Of a stretch of DNA of 64,000 nucleotides, positions 25,953-35,527 are shown one piece after another. The notes beneath the pieces were generated by a model. It saw only the letters and a program-made list of their open reading frames with translations. It was not told the origin of the DNA and did no database searches. Source of the DNA: Lutibacter sp. B2 (GTDB taxonomy: Bacteria; Bacillota; Clostridia; Peptostreptococcales; Thermotaleaceae); NCBI GenBank assembly GCA_015686845.1, contig JADPRS010000011.1:31243-95242 (forward strand), written 5' to 3'. A program made the translations under genes and the position numbers. Each line of letters begins with the position of its first letter. The stretch's first letter is position 1.

Positions 25953-27485
25953 ATGACTCAAATAACATCTAGTGATATTGAACTAGAAGTAGATAAGCAA
26001 AAAGGTTTGATTGATTTTTTCACAAAGATTTCAAACTTTTTATCATTACAACAAAATACAAACGAGCTTTTGAAGATCATTGTAGATGCCAGTGTAAAAA
26101 ATACAAATAGTGATGGTGTAAGCTTATATATTAAGGAAACAAGGAATGAAAAAGATTATTTACGGTTTAAGATTGCACATAATCATTCAAGAGATGTTCA
26201 TTTTAAAGAGTTCACTATACCCATCGATCAAAATAGTATCGCAGGTTATTCAGCACTAACGGGAAATATCTATAATTTCAAAAGTGTAGATGAAATACCT
26301 AAAATATTAGGCATAAAATACAATGATTCCTTTGATAAAAAAATTGATTATAAAACTGTTAATATGGTCGTAATTCCTATGAAAAATCTAAAAGGGGAAG
26401 TAATTGGTGTGCTGCAACTTCTAAATAAAAAGAAAAAAGAAAATATCCTTTTAACGAATGTAGAATCCTTTTTTGAAAATATTATTTCCTATTCAGAGGA
26501 AGAAATTCATATTATTTCTTTAATTGCCTCTTCTGCAGCCATTATATTAGAGCGTAGAAAGCTATATAATGAAATACATGAATTACTAAAAACTTTTACA
26601 GAAAGTATGGTAACTACTATTGATCAAAGGGATCCAACTACAGCGGGTCACTCTATTCGAGTAGCAAAATATGCAATACGTTTTGCAAAAGCTATTCATG
26701 ATACAAATCATGGAAAGTATAAAGATCAATATTTTGAAGAGAAACAATTAGATGAAATTTACTACGCAGGTCTTTTACATGATATTGGTAAAATCGGAGT
26801 GGAAGAATCTATTTTATTAAAGAATAAAAATATATCTGAGCATGAATTGGAAGTTGTTAAATATAAATTTTATTACTTGAAAAAAGATTTACAAATCAAA
26901 AAAATGAACAATATTATTACAAAATCAGAACTAGAATTATTCAACGAAATAGATAATTATTATAATTTTATTGTTTCTATCAATACAAAGAATTTTATAA
27001 CAGAAGAAGAATTAACACAGCTTCACGAAATAAGTAAAATTGAATTTGTAGATATTGATCATGAAAAGAAAAAAATACTAACCAAAGATCAATTAACGCA
27101 TTTGATGGTTAGAAGAGGTAATCTCACAGAGGTAGAAAGAACATACATAGAAAAGCACCCCTTATATACTTATAAGATACTAAAAAAGATTTCTTGGGGT
27201 ACAGATTTTAAGAATGTACCATATATAGCAGCTTATCATCATGAAAAATTAAATGGTAAGGGATATCCTTTTCATTTAAAAGAAAAGGATATCCCGATTC
27301 AATCGAAAATTTTGGCAATCGTAGATATTTTCGATGCTTTGACGGCTAGAGACAGACCGTATAAACCCGCTTTACCTATAGATAAAACCCTGAAAATTCT
27401 TTCAGAAGAAGCACAAAAGAATCACATTGACGGAAATTTACTTGAAATTTTTATAAATGAAAAAATATATACACTTGAACTATAA
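25953..27485 (+). CDS. GAF-HD-GYP cyclic-di-GMP phosphodiesterase
   Basis: The 510-residue cytosolic protein has an N-terminal GAF sensor (about 20-205, ending in IISLIASSAAIILERRKLY), then an HD-GYP domain. This has HSIRVAKYA, the metal-binding HDIGKIG, and HHEKLNGKGYP, which holds the GYP signature. It should hydrolyse c-di-GMP. Between the HD and the GYP half there is an insertion of about 100 residues (roughly 290-385, Lys-rich) that typical HD-GYP domains lack. AGGAGG lies upstream. It heads an operon with a metallo-hydrolase and an adenylate cyclase. Confidence 0.9.
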   Translation: MTQITSSDIELEVDKQKGLIDFFTKISNFLSLQQNTNELLKIIVDASVKNTNSDGVSLYIKETRNEKDYLRFKIAHNHSRDVHFKEFTIPIDQNSIAGYSALTGNIYNFKSVDEIPKILGIKYNDSFDKKIDYKTVNMVVIPMKNLKGEVIGVLQLLNKKKKENILLTNVESFFENIISYSEEEIHIISLIASSAAIILERRKLYNEIHELLKTFTESMVTTIDQRDPTTAGHSIRVAKYAIRFAKAIHDTNHGKYKDQYFEEKQLDEIYYAGLLHDIGKIGVEESILLKNKNISEHELEVVKYKFYYLKKDLQIKKMNNIITKSELELFNEIDNYYNFIVSINTKNFITEEELTQLHEISKIEFVDIDHEKKKILTKDQLTHLMVRRGNLTEVERTYIEKHPLYTYKILKKISWGTDFKNVPYIAAYHHEKLNGKGYPFHLKEKDIPIQSKILAIVDIFDALTARDRPYKPALPIDKTLKILSEEAQKNHIDGNLLEIFINEKIYTLEL

Positions 27486-27498
27486 AGGAGGAAATTTC

Positions 27499-28326
27499 GT
27501 GGAAATGGATGATTTTTCTATTTTGTTTTGGGGTGTACGTGGCTCTACGCCGTCCATGAATAAAGAGACAATGAAATTCGGAGGAAATACCCCTTGTGTC
27601 CAAATAAAAGCAGGAGAAAAACGATTGATTTTAGATGCAGGTACAGGTATTTGTCAGCTTGGAAAAATGTTAATGTCACAAAAGGAAAAAATTAAAGCAC
27701 ATATTTTTATTTCTCATATGCACTGGGATCATATTCAAGGTATTCCTTTTTTTCTTCCCTTTTATCAGACGGAAAATAAATTTAAATTTTATGGAGAAAA
27801 GAAAAATGGCACACCTTTTGAACAAATGATTAAAGATCTTATGAAGACGCCTTATTTTCCCATCACATGGGATGAAATAAAAGCGGACTGCAAATTTAAT
27901 GAAATAGATAAAGATCAATATATTCACATAGATGATGATTTAACGGTTAAAACTTTACGATTGAATCATCCGAATGATTCTTTAGGATTTCGTATAGCGT
28001 TTAAAGATAAAAGCTGTTGCTACATTACAGATATTGAACATAGCCAATCCATGGAGGAAGCACTCATACCTTTCATAGAAAATACAGATGTACTGATCTA
28101 TGATGCAAATTTTACAGAACAAGAGTATATTCATAAAAAAGGTTGGGGACATTCTACATGGCAAAAAGCTGTAGAATTAGCGAAGAAGGCTTGTGTGAAA
28201 AAATTGATTTTATTTCATCATGATACATACCGATGTGATGAAGAGCTAGAAGCCATTGAAGTCAAAGCGAAAGAAATATATCCAGATACCTTTGCTGCTA
28301 AAGAGGGGATGAAAATACTACTATAG
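27499..28326 (+). CDS. Metallo-beta-lactamase-fold hydrolase
   Basis: I place the start at GTG 27499, 7 nt after AGGAGG (27486-27491). The earlier in-frame ATG lies inside the HD-GYP gene. About 275 residues. Metal ligands are HMHWDH (the HxHxDH motif), with LNHPNDSLGFRI and the final HHD region completing the site. The N-terminal FWGVRGSTP is typical of a clade close to phosphodiesterase-like and RNase Z-like hydrolases. Placement between an HD-GYP phosphodiesterase and a cyclase suggests cyclic-nucleotide phosphodiesterase activity, but this is inference. Confidence 0.85.
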   Translation: MEMDDFSILFWGVRGSTPSMNKETMKFGGNTPCVQIKAGEKRLILDAGTGICQLGKMLMSQKEKIKAHIFISHMHWDHIQGIPFFLPFYQTENKFKFYGEKKNGTPFEQMIKDLMKTPYFPITWDEIKADCKFNEIDKDQYIHIDDDLTVKTLRLNHPNDSLGFRIAFKDKSCCYITDIEHSQSMEEALIPFIENTDVLIYDANFTEQEYIHKKGWGHSTWQKAVELAKKACVKKLILFHHDTYRCDEELEAIEVKAKEIYPDTFAAKEGMKILL

Positions 28327-28334
28327 GAGGATTT

Positions 28335-30353
28335 ATGGGAAAAAAAATTATTTTGTTCTTAGTATGGATAGTAATTGTAAATACATCTATTGTTTTTGCG
28401 AATGAAGATATAGATGTTCTTTTAGAAAGATTAAATACTGTTTCAGATATGGAAAAAGTTCAAACATTGAATGAACTTGCAGAAGCTTATCTAGATCAAG
28501 CACCTAAGCGGAGTATTGAATATGGGAATCAAGCATTGGCTTTATCTGACGAATTAAAGTTAAAAAAAGAAAAAGCAGATGCTCTAAATTGTATAGGTAT
28601 GGGCTATTATAGTACATCTGATATAGATAATGCATCTGATTTTTTTACACAAGGTTTAGCAGTGAGTAAAGATACTCAATATGAAAAAGGCATAGCAATT
28701 AGTAAAAATGGATTGGGACTTATTAACCACACACAGGGAAATTTTATGAATGCTTCAAAATACTTTTCTCAAGCATTTGACAGTTATAAAAAAATTCAAG
28801 ACCAAAAGGGAATGGCCCATACTTTAAATAATATGGGTGCTATAAAAGATGCCCAAGGAAAAGCAGAAGAAGCACTAGATTATTATTTACAAGCTTTAGA
28901 GATTAACACAAAAATAGAAAATAAAGAAGAAATAGGAATATGTCTTAATAATATTGGTTCCATCAATCAGCAACAAGGATACTATAATAAAGCCTTTAAT
29001 TACTATTTACAGGGATTAAAAATGTTCGAAGAAATCAATAATCAAAAGGGAACAGCCGGAACTTTAAATAATATTGGACAAATATATATTTTGAAAAAAG
29101 ACCATGAAAATGCACTAACATATTTTTCTAAAGCACTAGAAATCTATACGGATATTGATAACAAAGAAGAAGTTTCAAATACATTAAATAGTATTGGATA
29201 TATTTATGATGTAACAGAAAACTATCCTTTTGCACTTCGATTTTATGAAAAAGCGTTGAATATTCGTAAAGAAATCAATGATCAAAAAGGAATCATAAAC
29301 TCCTATAATAATCTAGGTACGATCTATTATTACTTAGAAAAACCAGAAAAAGCCTTGGAGTATCATAAAAAAGCTTATGAAAAATCTATGGAAATAAAGT
29401 ATAGTGAAGGGGTACTATTTTCACTAGAAAATATTGCATTTGATTATAAAATAGTAGGAGATTATAAAAGTGCTTTTTTATACTATGAAAAATATATAGA
29501 AATACAAGATGAACTAAAAGATCAATCCATTCGTAAAAACATTATAGAAATGGAAACAAAGTATGAAACTGAGAAAAAACAAATGAAAATTGAGTTATTA
29601 GCAAAAGAAAATAAAATCAATACTTTTAAATATAGGTTACAATTGATTCTTAGTATTGTATCTGTATTGATTTTGCTTATCGTTATCGTTTTAGGATATA
29701 TCATTTGGAAAGAAAAGAAGAAATCTGAGAAGTTACTTTTAAACATTTTACCTTCTAAAGTGGCAGATGATTTGAAAAAAACAGGTAAGACAGAGCCAGA
29801 AAACTTTGAAGATGTAACTGTATATTTTTCTGATATTGTTGGATTTACAAAAATATCTTCTAGCCTTGAACCGAAAGTTTTAATTGAGGAATTAAGCGAT
29901 ATATTCACTAATTTTGACAATATTATGGAAAAATATAGTTGTGAACGTATTAAAACTATTGGCGATGCGTATCTTGCTATAAGTGGTATGCATGAAAAAA
30001 ATGATCATGATGCTCAAAATATGGTTCAAGCATCTTTAGAAATTTTGAATTATCTACAAAAAAGAAATGAAACTGCACAAATAAAATGGGAGATTCGAAT
30101 AGGTATTCATTCTGGAAATATTGTAGGTGGTGTTGTGGGGATCAAAAAATATATATATGATGTTTTTGGAGATACTATCAATACAGCTTCTCGAATGGAA
30201 AGTAATAGCGATGTTATGAAAATAAATGTATCAGAAACAACCTATTCCATAACAAAGAATGATTTCTCATTTATCAAAAGAGAACCTATGGAAGTAAAGG
30301 GAAAAGGCTTAGTAAATATGTATTTTGTTGATACGAATACAGAGCAAGCATAA
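28335..30353 (+). CDS. TPR-sensor class III adenylate cyclase
   Basis: The 672-residue protein has a signal peptide or anchor (residues 3-22), then about eight tetratricopeptide repeats (about 50-395), a short coiled coil, one membrane helix (about 434-456) and a class III cyclase domain (about 480-655). Catalytic metals bind D500 (YFSDIVGF) and D544 (TIGDAY). K540 and D609 occupy the substrate-determining positions and are the adenine pair, so the product is predicted to be cAMP. GDTINTASRM carries the transition-state Asn and Arg. The TPRs face outside the membrane and may sense protein partners. Confidence 0.92.
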   Translation: MGKKIILFLVWIVIVNTSIVFANEDIDVLLERLNTVSDMEKVQTLNELAEAYLDQAPKRSIEYGNQALALSDELKLKKEKADALNCIGMGYYSTSDIDNASDFFTQGLAVSKDTQYEKGIAISKNGLGLINHTQGNFMNASKYFSQAFDSYKKIQDQKGMAHTLNNMGAIKDAQGKAEEALDYYLQALEINTKIENKEEIGICLNNIGSINQQQGYYNKAFNYYLQGLKMFEEINNQKGTAGTLNNIGQIYILKKDHENALTYFSKALEIYTDIDNKEEVSNTLNSIGYIYDVTENYPFALRFYEKALNIRKEINDQKGIINSYNNLGTIYYYLEKPEKALEYHKKAYEKSMEIKYSEGVLFSLENIAFDYKIVGDYKSAFLYYEKYIEIQDELKDQSIRKNIIEMETKYETEKKQMKIELLAKENKINTFKYRLQLILSIVSVLILLIVIVLGYIIWKEKKKSEKLLLNILPSKVADDLKKTGKTEPENFEDVTVYFSDIVGFTKISSSLEPKVLIEELSDIFTNFDNIMEKYSCERIKTIGDAYLAISGMHEKNDHDAQNMVQASLEILNYLQKRNETAQIKWEIRIGIHSGNIVGGVVGIKKYIYDVFGDTINTASRMESNSDVMKINVSETTYSITKNDFSFIKREPMEVKGKGLVNMYFVDTNTEQA

Positions 30354-30356
30354 AAA

Positions 30357-30398
30357 ACACCTTCCTAAGTGGATATATTCTCACTAGGAAGGTATTTT
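30357..30398. terminator. Bidirectional terminator between convergent genes
   Basis: ACCTTCCTA/TAGGAAGGT with an additional GTG/CAC pairing forms the stem, with A- and T-tracts on either side. It serves the cyclase gene (+) and the SLH gene (-). Confidence 0.8.
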
Positions 30399-30400
30399 TA

Positions 30401-33400
30401 CTATAGATGATCTTGTAGGTTGTAAACCATTAAAGCTGCATCTGTACGTGTCATAGATTTGGTTGGATTATATTGATTTTGATTTTTATCATATAATCTT
30501 TTCTGAGAAACAACGGCTATAGCGTCTTTTGACCATAAAGCAATTTCAGATTGATCATCATATTGAGCAAGATATGGGCCCTTATCTTTTGGTCCATTGA
30601 TCTTCTCATATTTTTTAAGTGCATTTGCAATTGTTACTGCGGCTTCTTGTTTTGTAATATTTGCAGTTGGAGCAAAGATGTCATTCTTTTTTCCTTTAAT
30701 TAAGCCTTGATCAAAGGCTGATGCAATTTCTTTATACTGAGGATTCGAACGGTCTAAATCCTTAAAAGGAAGGTCTATTTCTTCTGTTTCTAAACCAAAA
30801 TTTTTAGAAATCCAGCCGACGAATTCTTCTCTAGAAACTTCTTTATTGGGCATAAATTCATTTTCATCTGCTAGAATTCCTTTTTTCAAAAGAAGATTGA
30901 TCTCTTTTTTAGAATCATGTTTTTTGATATCACTAAAGGTTTTATTCGATTTCATGACTGTATAAGTACTTAGATGAATACGATATACGTTGATGCGATT
31001 GGTCGTAGCGTCATATTTTCCTCCTACAGCTTTCCAATTTTGCTCTTTTTCATCATATAAATAAGCTGTTAAGCTTTCTAAATCTTCTTTTGAGTACTTG
31101 GATAAATCTATATTAGATAAATTAAAATATACTTCTATTGGTTTTTTAAAAGATTTGATTTTTTCATTTTGAACTTTTGCATGAATATCTAGTATAGGAA
31201 TTCCATCAATTTTTTCAATATCCGTTGGTAGAGATTGAGTATTTGTATTATTAATGGATTCTTCTAATGTAATATATTCTTGTTCTTTTATATTTTTAAA
31301 GGTATCTGGTTCTACTGTCAAGCCTACATAATTCAGATTAAATACAATTCTGTCTATATTCTTTTTTTCAATTTGTGTTAGGATTTCTTTTTGAAAATCA
31401 ATAGATACTTTTTGCATATTTTTTATGCTTTCAGGCATGTTTATGCTTAACGATACCTTTGCTTCTTCCGCTTCTTCGCCGACTGCTTTTCTTAGTGAAT
31501 CTTTTATGTTGTTAAGATTTTTCTCTGTAGATTCAATTTGTTTTTGTATCCATTGAGAAGAGACAGAAGCTTTTGCTGTATTTCCTTTTAATTGTATATC
31601 ACTTGAAGGAATATTCAGTTGTCCTACCTTATCCATAGCCTTTTCGGCTAAATGGATTATTGCAGTTTTTAATTCTTCTCTTTTTTGCAATTCTGTATTT
31701 GGATCTGAAAGGATTGCTTCCGTATTTTTTATCATTGAGGTCACAGCTTCTACAATTTTTTGTGGTTGATGAACAGTTTGTATAATCGATGGAACTTCAT
31801 TTATCATTTTTATAGTAGTATCTATCATTGTTTCTTTGTTTGTTTGTTTATTTTTTAAAGTTTCTACCGTTTTTTGTAATAACTCTTTTGGTCTTTCTAA
31901 GGGGTTGATTTCATTTTTGTTTTCTTTTCTATTGTTAGAACTTTTGTTGTTATTCTTATTTGTATTATCATTGGAATTTTCATTGTTTGAAGAACCACCA
32001 TTTTTGTTTGATTCCTGATCTTTAATAACAAATTTTATCTTGTAAGTTCTTGTCGTTTTTTCATCTTTTGATAATACCGTGATTTCTGTTGTGTCTGGTA
32101 GACGAGTTGCATTATTGACTTGTATAGTTACATTAGGATCTTGGGATAGTGGCGTTACAATTGGAATTTTAGTACTTCCATAGGGAAGTTCTATTTCATA
32201 GCTATAATGATTATATACAAAACCACTTACCGTTTCATCATCTACCCTTAAATCATTTAGATATGCATTATTGCTTTTTTCTAAAGTAAAATAAATTGTA
32301 TAGGTGTTTAAAAGTATTCCTTTTTCATCTAGTACATGAATCGTTGCTAAACTATCTGATTGTGTAATATTTACTGTTGTATCTGAGTCTTGTGCTGTAG
32401 CTGTTACAACAGGAATTTTAGTACTTCCATAGGGAAGTTCTATTTCATAGTTATAACGATTATATACGAATTCTGAGACTGTTTCATCGTTGATTTTTAA
32501 ATTTTTTAAATATCTAGTATCTTTTTCAGCAACAGAAAATTTTATAGTGTAGGCATTAGAAATATTTGAATCTTGAGATGTAACAGAAATGTTTGCTGTG
32601 CCCTGTACATTTTTAGCTTGCGTAATGCTTACTGTTGCATTCGGATCTTGTGAAGTTGATGTTACAATTGGCACTGTACTACTTCCATAGGGAAGTTCTA
32701 TTTCATAGGTATACTGATTATATACAAAATCACTTACCGTTGCATCATTGATCCTTAAGTCGCTCAAGTATGCATTGATATTCTTTTCTAAGGTAAATTG
32801 GATTGAATAAGTATTTAAGATTGTTCCATCCTTATTCACTTCAACTTTTGCTATTCCTGGTAAGCTAGTTGCTTGAATAATATTTATAGTTGTATCCATA
32901 TCTAATTCTTTTGCCGTAATTATAGGCACTGTTTCCGTTCCATAAGGTAGAGTCACCTCATAGTCAAATTTATCTTCTACGAAATTTTTAAAATCTTGAT
33001 TATCTATTTTTAGTTCATTTAAATAAGGTCTATCTCCAGGATAAAATTTAGCAACTTTATAAATGCCCTCTATCTTTGATGAAAAAAAATATCCGTCGTC
33101 TAACGATGACTGAATAAAAGCCAGTGCTTCCACCCCATAATTCCATTTCCAAATAATTTCACCACTTTCATCAATTTGAATAATCCAACCAACATTATCT
33201 GACCCTTGATCAAAATCTCCATCATGTGAGTATGATTTCCCAGTAATCATATACCCCTCATTATGAGCCTTTATAAATCTTATAGGTTCATCTTTTTCGC
33301 TTCCACCATAGGTTTTTTGATATACAAGCTTTCCCGTTTGATTTATTTTTACAAACCAGTAATCTTGATCTCCGTGATTTTCTGTAATGTCTCCATTATT

Positions 33401-34321
33401 TAAGTCAGTACTGCCTAAAAAAACATATCCTCCATCATCCGTTAATTGCAAATCGACAGGTTTGATCGTAGACTCATAAATGGAAGTCTCCTCTTTCGTG
33501 CCTCCATAAGTCTCATCCCATACTATATTTCCATTTTCATCAATCTTAAATACCCTGAAATTATAGGTTGTAGTGTTCCCATCATTGGATATAGTCGTTC
33601 CAAAAACAACATATCCACCATCTTGTGCTGCTTTAATACTAAAACCTTTATCTCTACTAGTTCCTCCATAGTTTTTAAGCCAAACTTTTTTCATTTGATC
33701 GTCAAGCTTTAAAATCCAACAATCATAGTCTCCATTGTTCGCTGAAAAATCCCCATCATTAGATATTCCATATCCTACGACAATAGATCCCCCATCCTGT
33801 GTTTGTACAAGTTTTTGTGCAAAATCTCGATCACTACCACCTAATTGAATTTCTTTTCCTGGTACCTTTGTACCATTTTCATCTAATTCAAATATATGCC
33901 AGTCAACATCAGCCAATCCTTCGCCCATAAACCCCAAATTTTGTTCTACAACAGTATATCCTCCATTGGTTTTTTCTTGAATATCTGTAATTGGATCCCT
34001 AGATGAACCATATTCTTTCTGCCACTCTATATTTCCAGAACTGTTCATCTTGAATAGAATCTGATTACCTACGAATGAGTCATAACCTATACCAATAGCT
34101 CCACCATCTTTTGTAGAAGATAAAAAAGTAACTGAAAGTTCTTCAGTCAGGTCCATATCATTGAAATGATAAGTAAAGGTCTTTTTCCACTGGAATGTTG
34201 CCTTATTATTTTCATAAACTTGGCCGTATACATTTTCGATTGGAATTCCTATTACGAAAATAGTAATAATCATTAATCTTGCTAACCATTTATTCATCTT
34301 ATTTTTGTGCCCCCTTTTCAT
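30401..34321 (-). CDS. Large SLH-anchored surface protein with cadherin-like repeats
   Basis: The 1306-residue protein has a signal peptide (to about residue 34). An N-terminal region (about 40-430) is built from propeller-like repeats of the form GGS-x-D-...-DGGYVV-G...GD-x(n)-W-I-K-L-D. About four cadherin-like beta-sandwich domains follow (about 435-775; recurring YLNDLRINDATVSDFVYN with PYGS-x-IPIVT). Then come a Ser/Asn-rich linker, a helical region (about 820-940), a further domain, and three SLH motifs at the C-terminus (about 1140-1306, FKDLDRSNPQYKEIASAFDQ). SLH domains bind secondary cell-wall polymer. AAAGGAGGTGG precedes the ATG. A perfect Spo0A box lies about 90 bp upstream. Likely an adhesin or S-layer-associated protein. 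Confidence 0.9.
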   Translation of the reverse strand: MKRGHKNKMNKWLARLMIITIFVIGIPIENVYGQVYENNKATFQWKKTFTYHFNDMDLTEELSVTFLSSTKDGGAIGIGYDSFVGNQILFKMNSSGNIEWQKEYGSSRDPITDIQEKTNGGYTVVEQNLGFMGEGLADVDWHIFELDENGTKVPGKEIQLGGSDRDFAQKLVQTQDGGSIVVGYGISNDGDFSANNGDYDCWILKLDDQMKKVWLKNYGGTSRDKGFSIKAAQDGGYVVFGTTISNDGNTTTYNFRVFKIDENGNIVWDETYGGTKEETSIYESTIKPVDLQLTDDGGYVFLGSTDLNNGDITENHGDQDYWFVKINQTGKLVYQKTYGGSEKDEPIRFIKAHNEGYMITGKSYSHDGDFDQGSDNVGWIIQIDESGEIIWKWNYGVEALAFIQSSLDDGYFFSSKIEGIYKVAKFYPGDRPYLNELKIDNQDFKNFVEDKFDYEVTLPYGTETVPIITAKELDMDTTINIIQATSLPGIAKVEVNKDGTILNTYSIQFTLEKNINAYLSDLRINDATVSDFVYNQYTYEIELPYGSSTVPIVTSTSQDPNATVSITQAKNVQGTANISVTSQDSNISNAYTIKFSVAEKDTRYLKNLKINDETVSEFVYNRYNYEIELPYGSTKIPVVTATAQDSDTTVNITQSDSLATIHVLDEKGILLNTYTIYFTLEKSNNAYLNDLRVDDETVSGFVYNHYSYEIELPYGSTKIPIVTPLSQDPNVTIQVNNATRLPDTTEITVLSKDEKTTRTYKIKFVIKDQESNKNGGSSNNENSNDNTNKNNNKSSNNRKENKNEINPLERPKELLQKTVETLKNKQTNKETMIDTTIKMINEVPSIIQTVHQPQKIVEAVTSMIKNTEAILSDPNTELQKREELKTAIIHLAEKAMDKVGQLNIPSSDIQLKGNTAKASVSSQWIQKQIESTEKNLNNIKDSLRKAVGEEAEEAKVSLSINMPESIKNMQKVSIDFQKEILTQIEKKNIDRIVFNLNYVGLTVEPDTFKNIKEQEYITLEESINNTNTQSLPTDIEKIDGIPILDIHAKVQNEKIKSFKKPIEVYFNLSNIDLSKYSKEDLESLTAYLYDEKEQNWKAVGGKYDATTNRINVYRIHLSTYTVMKSNKTFSDIKKHDSKKEINLLLKKGILADENEFMPNKEVSREEFVGWISKNFGLETEEIDLPFKDLDRSNPQYKEIASAFDQGLIKGKKNDIFAPTANITKQEAAVTIANALKKYEKINGPKDKGPYLAQYDDQSEIALWSKDAIAVVSQKRLYDKNQNQYNPTKSMTRTDAALMVYNLQDHL

Positions 34322-34410
34322 CGTGTATCCACCTCCTTTTATATAAATACCTAAAACAGAAATTTGTATCTTTGAAATAATTCTGCATATTAGGTCATTT
34401 TCCTTTATAT

Positions 34411-34419
34411 TTCGACAAA
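34411..34419 (-). promoter_or_regulatory. Perfect Spo0A-box match upstream of the SLH gene
   Basis: On the minus strand it reads TTTGTCGAA, and TAATAT lies 18 bp further downstream as a -10. Spo0A controls sporulation and surface genes. Binding has not been shown. Confidence 0.45.
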
Positions 34420-34601
34420 AGTTTGTTGAAATTTTATTCGGTTTTACTCTTTATTTGAAATAGAAGAGAAAAATTATAACATTTCCTAACAGTTAACCCT
34501 TAGCTTTAAAATATAAAATGTGATATTCTTTTTAGAGGGAAGATATTTGAGTATGTTTTGACAATGGATATAGATACATAAAAAAATGGAGGAATTGTGG
34601 A

Positions 34602-35378
34602 ATGTTTAACAAAGACAAAGTAAAAGGCTTTCTTTCAGGTATTATTATAACAACATTAATATTGACTATTTCTTATGGGGAACCCATGAAAAAAAATATA
34701 AATGTCATATTTAATAAAATGAAGGTACATGTAGATGGAAAATTAGCTCAGTCAATAAATGAAGAGGAGAAATACAGTGAAACGATCATTTATAACAATC
34801 AAGTGTATATACCGATTACAGATATAGAAAAGAATTTTGGAAAAAAAGTTGATTGGGATATAAACACAAACAGTATTTATATAGATGAGCTTTATAATGA
34901 AAAGCCAGATGTGTATTTAAAAGATTTGGAGCCTTTCTATTTTAAAACATCTGCAGGAAGTAAAAGCTTATCGTGGAAGAGTGGGAAGGATAAAGATGTT
35001 ACAGAAAAAAGTTATACCAACGTACTAGGATTTGGATTGCAGGCCAATGTAAAAGAAAAGAATCCATGGATAAATAATGGATACTTATTAAATCAACAAT
35101 ATAAAAGATTAAAGGGAACTTTTTGCATGCATTATTTTTCTAGGAATATTAGTAAAATGACGTCGTATTTAAAGGTGTATGGAGATGAAAAACTATTGTA
35201 TACTTCATCTGGGATGAAGAGTGGCGTATTGCCTATTGATTTTGATATTGATATAAATGGTGTAACGAAACTAAAAATTGTAATAGAATCTAAAACTAAT
35301 TTTGATACGACTAATTTAGTACCTGGAACGAAGGAAAAAGTCGTATATGGCTTAGCCGACATAGGACTATATAAGTAA
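34602..35378 (+). CDS. Secreted stalk/NPCBM-like protein
   Basis: The 258-residue protein has a signal peptide or anchor (about 8-27). A copper-amine-oxidase N-terminal-like domain follows (about 30-105, VYIPITDIEKNFGKKVDWDINTNSI). An NPCBM-like beta-sandwich comes next (about 115-258, LSWKSGKDKDVTEKSYTNVLGFG...TKLKIVIESKT). Both are common modules of secreted Clostridia wall proteins that bind carbohydrate or wall polymers. GGAGGAATTG precedes the ATG. It is monocistronic with a terminator at 35388-35427. No catalytic domain is present. Confidence 0.82.
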   Translation: MFNKDKVKGFLSGIIITTLILTISYGEPMKKNINVIFNKMKVHVDGKLAQSINEEEKYSETIIYNNQVYIPITDIEKNFGKKVDWDINTNSIYIDELYNEKPDVYLKDLEPFYFKTSAGSKSLSWKSGKDKDVTEKSYTNVLGFGLQANVKEKNPWINNGYLLNQQYKRLKGTFCMHYFSRNISKMTSYLKVYGDEKLLYTSSGMKSGVLPIDFDIDINGVTKLKIVIESKTNFDTTNLVPGTKEKVVYGLADIGLYK

Positions 35379-35387
35379 AAGATATAG

Positions 35388-35427
35388 AAATAACCAATCT
35401 CAATTTTGAGGGATTGGTTATTTTTTT
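35388..35427 (+). terminator. Intrinsic terminator
   Basis: AAATAACCAATC pairs with GATTGGTTATTT and a T-tract follows. Confidence 0.85.
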
Positions 35428-35527
35428 ATGATTGTTTAAGAAATTGTATTAAAAAGTATGAAATACGTTATTATAAGGCAAAATAAGAGAGTATAAATAT
35501 GCTGACAAAAGAAAAGGAGAAATTTTT

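Noticed and set aside
27457..27498. Upstream start for the metallo-hydrolase
   Set aside because: It lies inside the HD-GYP gene without a ribosome site, whereas AGGAGG is well placed for GTG 27499.
31836..32018. Plus-strand frame opposite the SLH gene
   Set aside because: It is the complement of a Ser/Asn/Lys-rich linker, giving Leu/Phe-rich translation, with no ribosome site.
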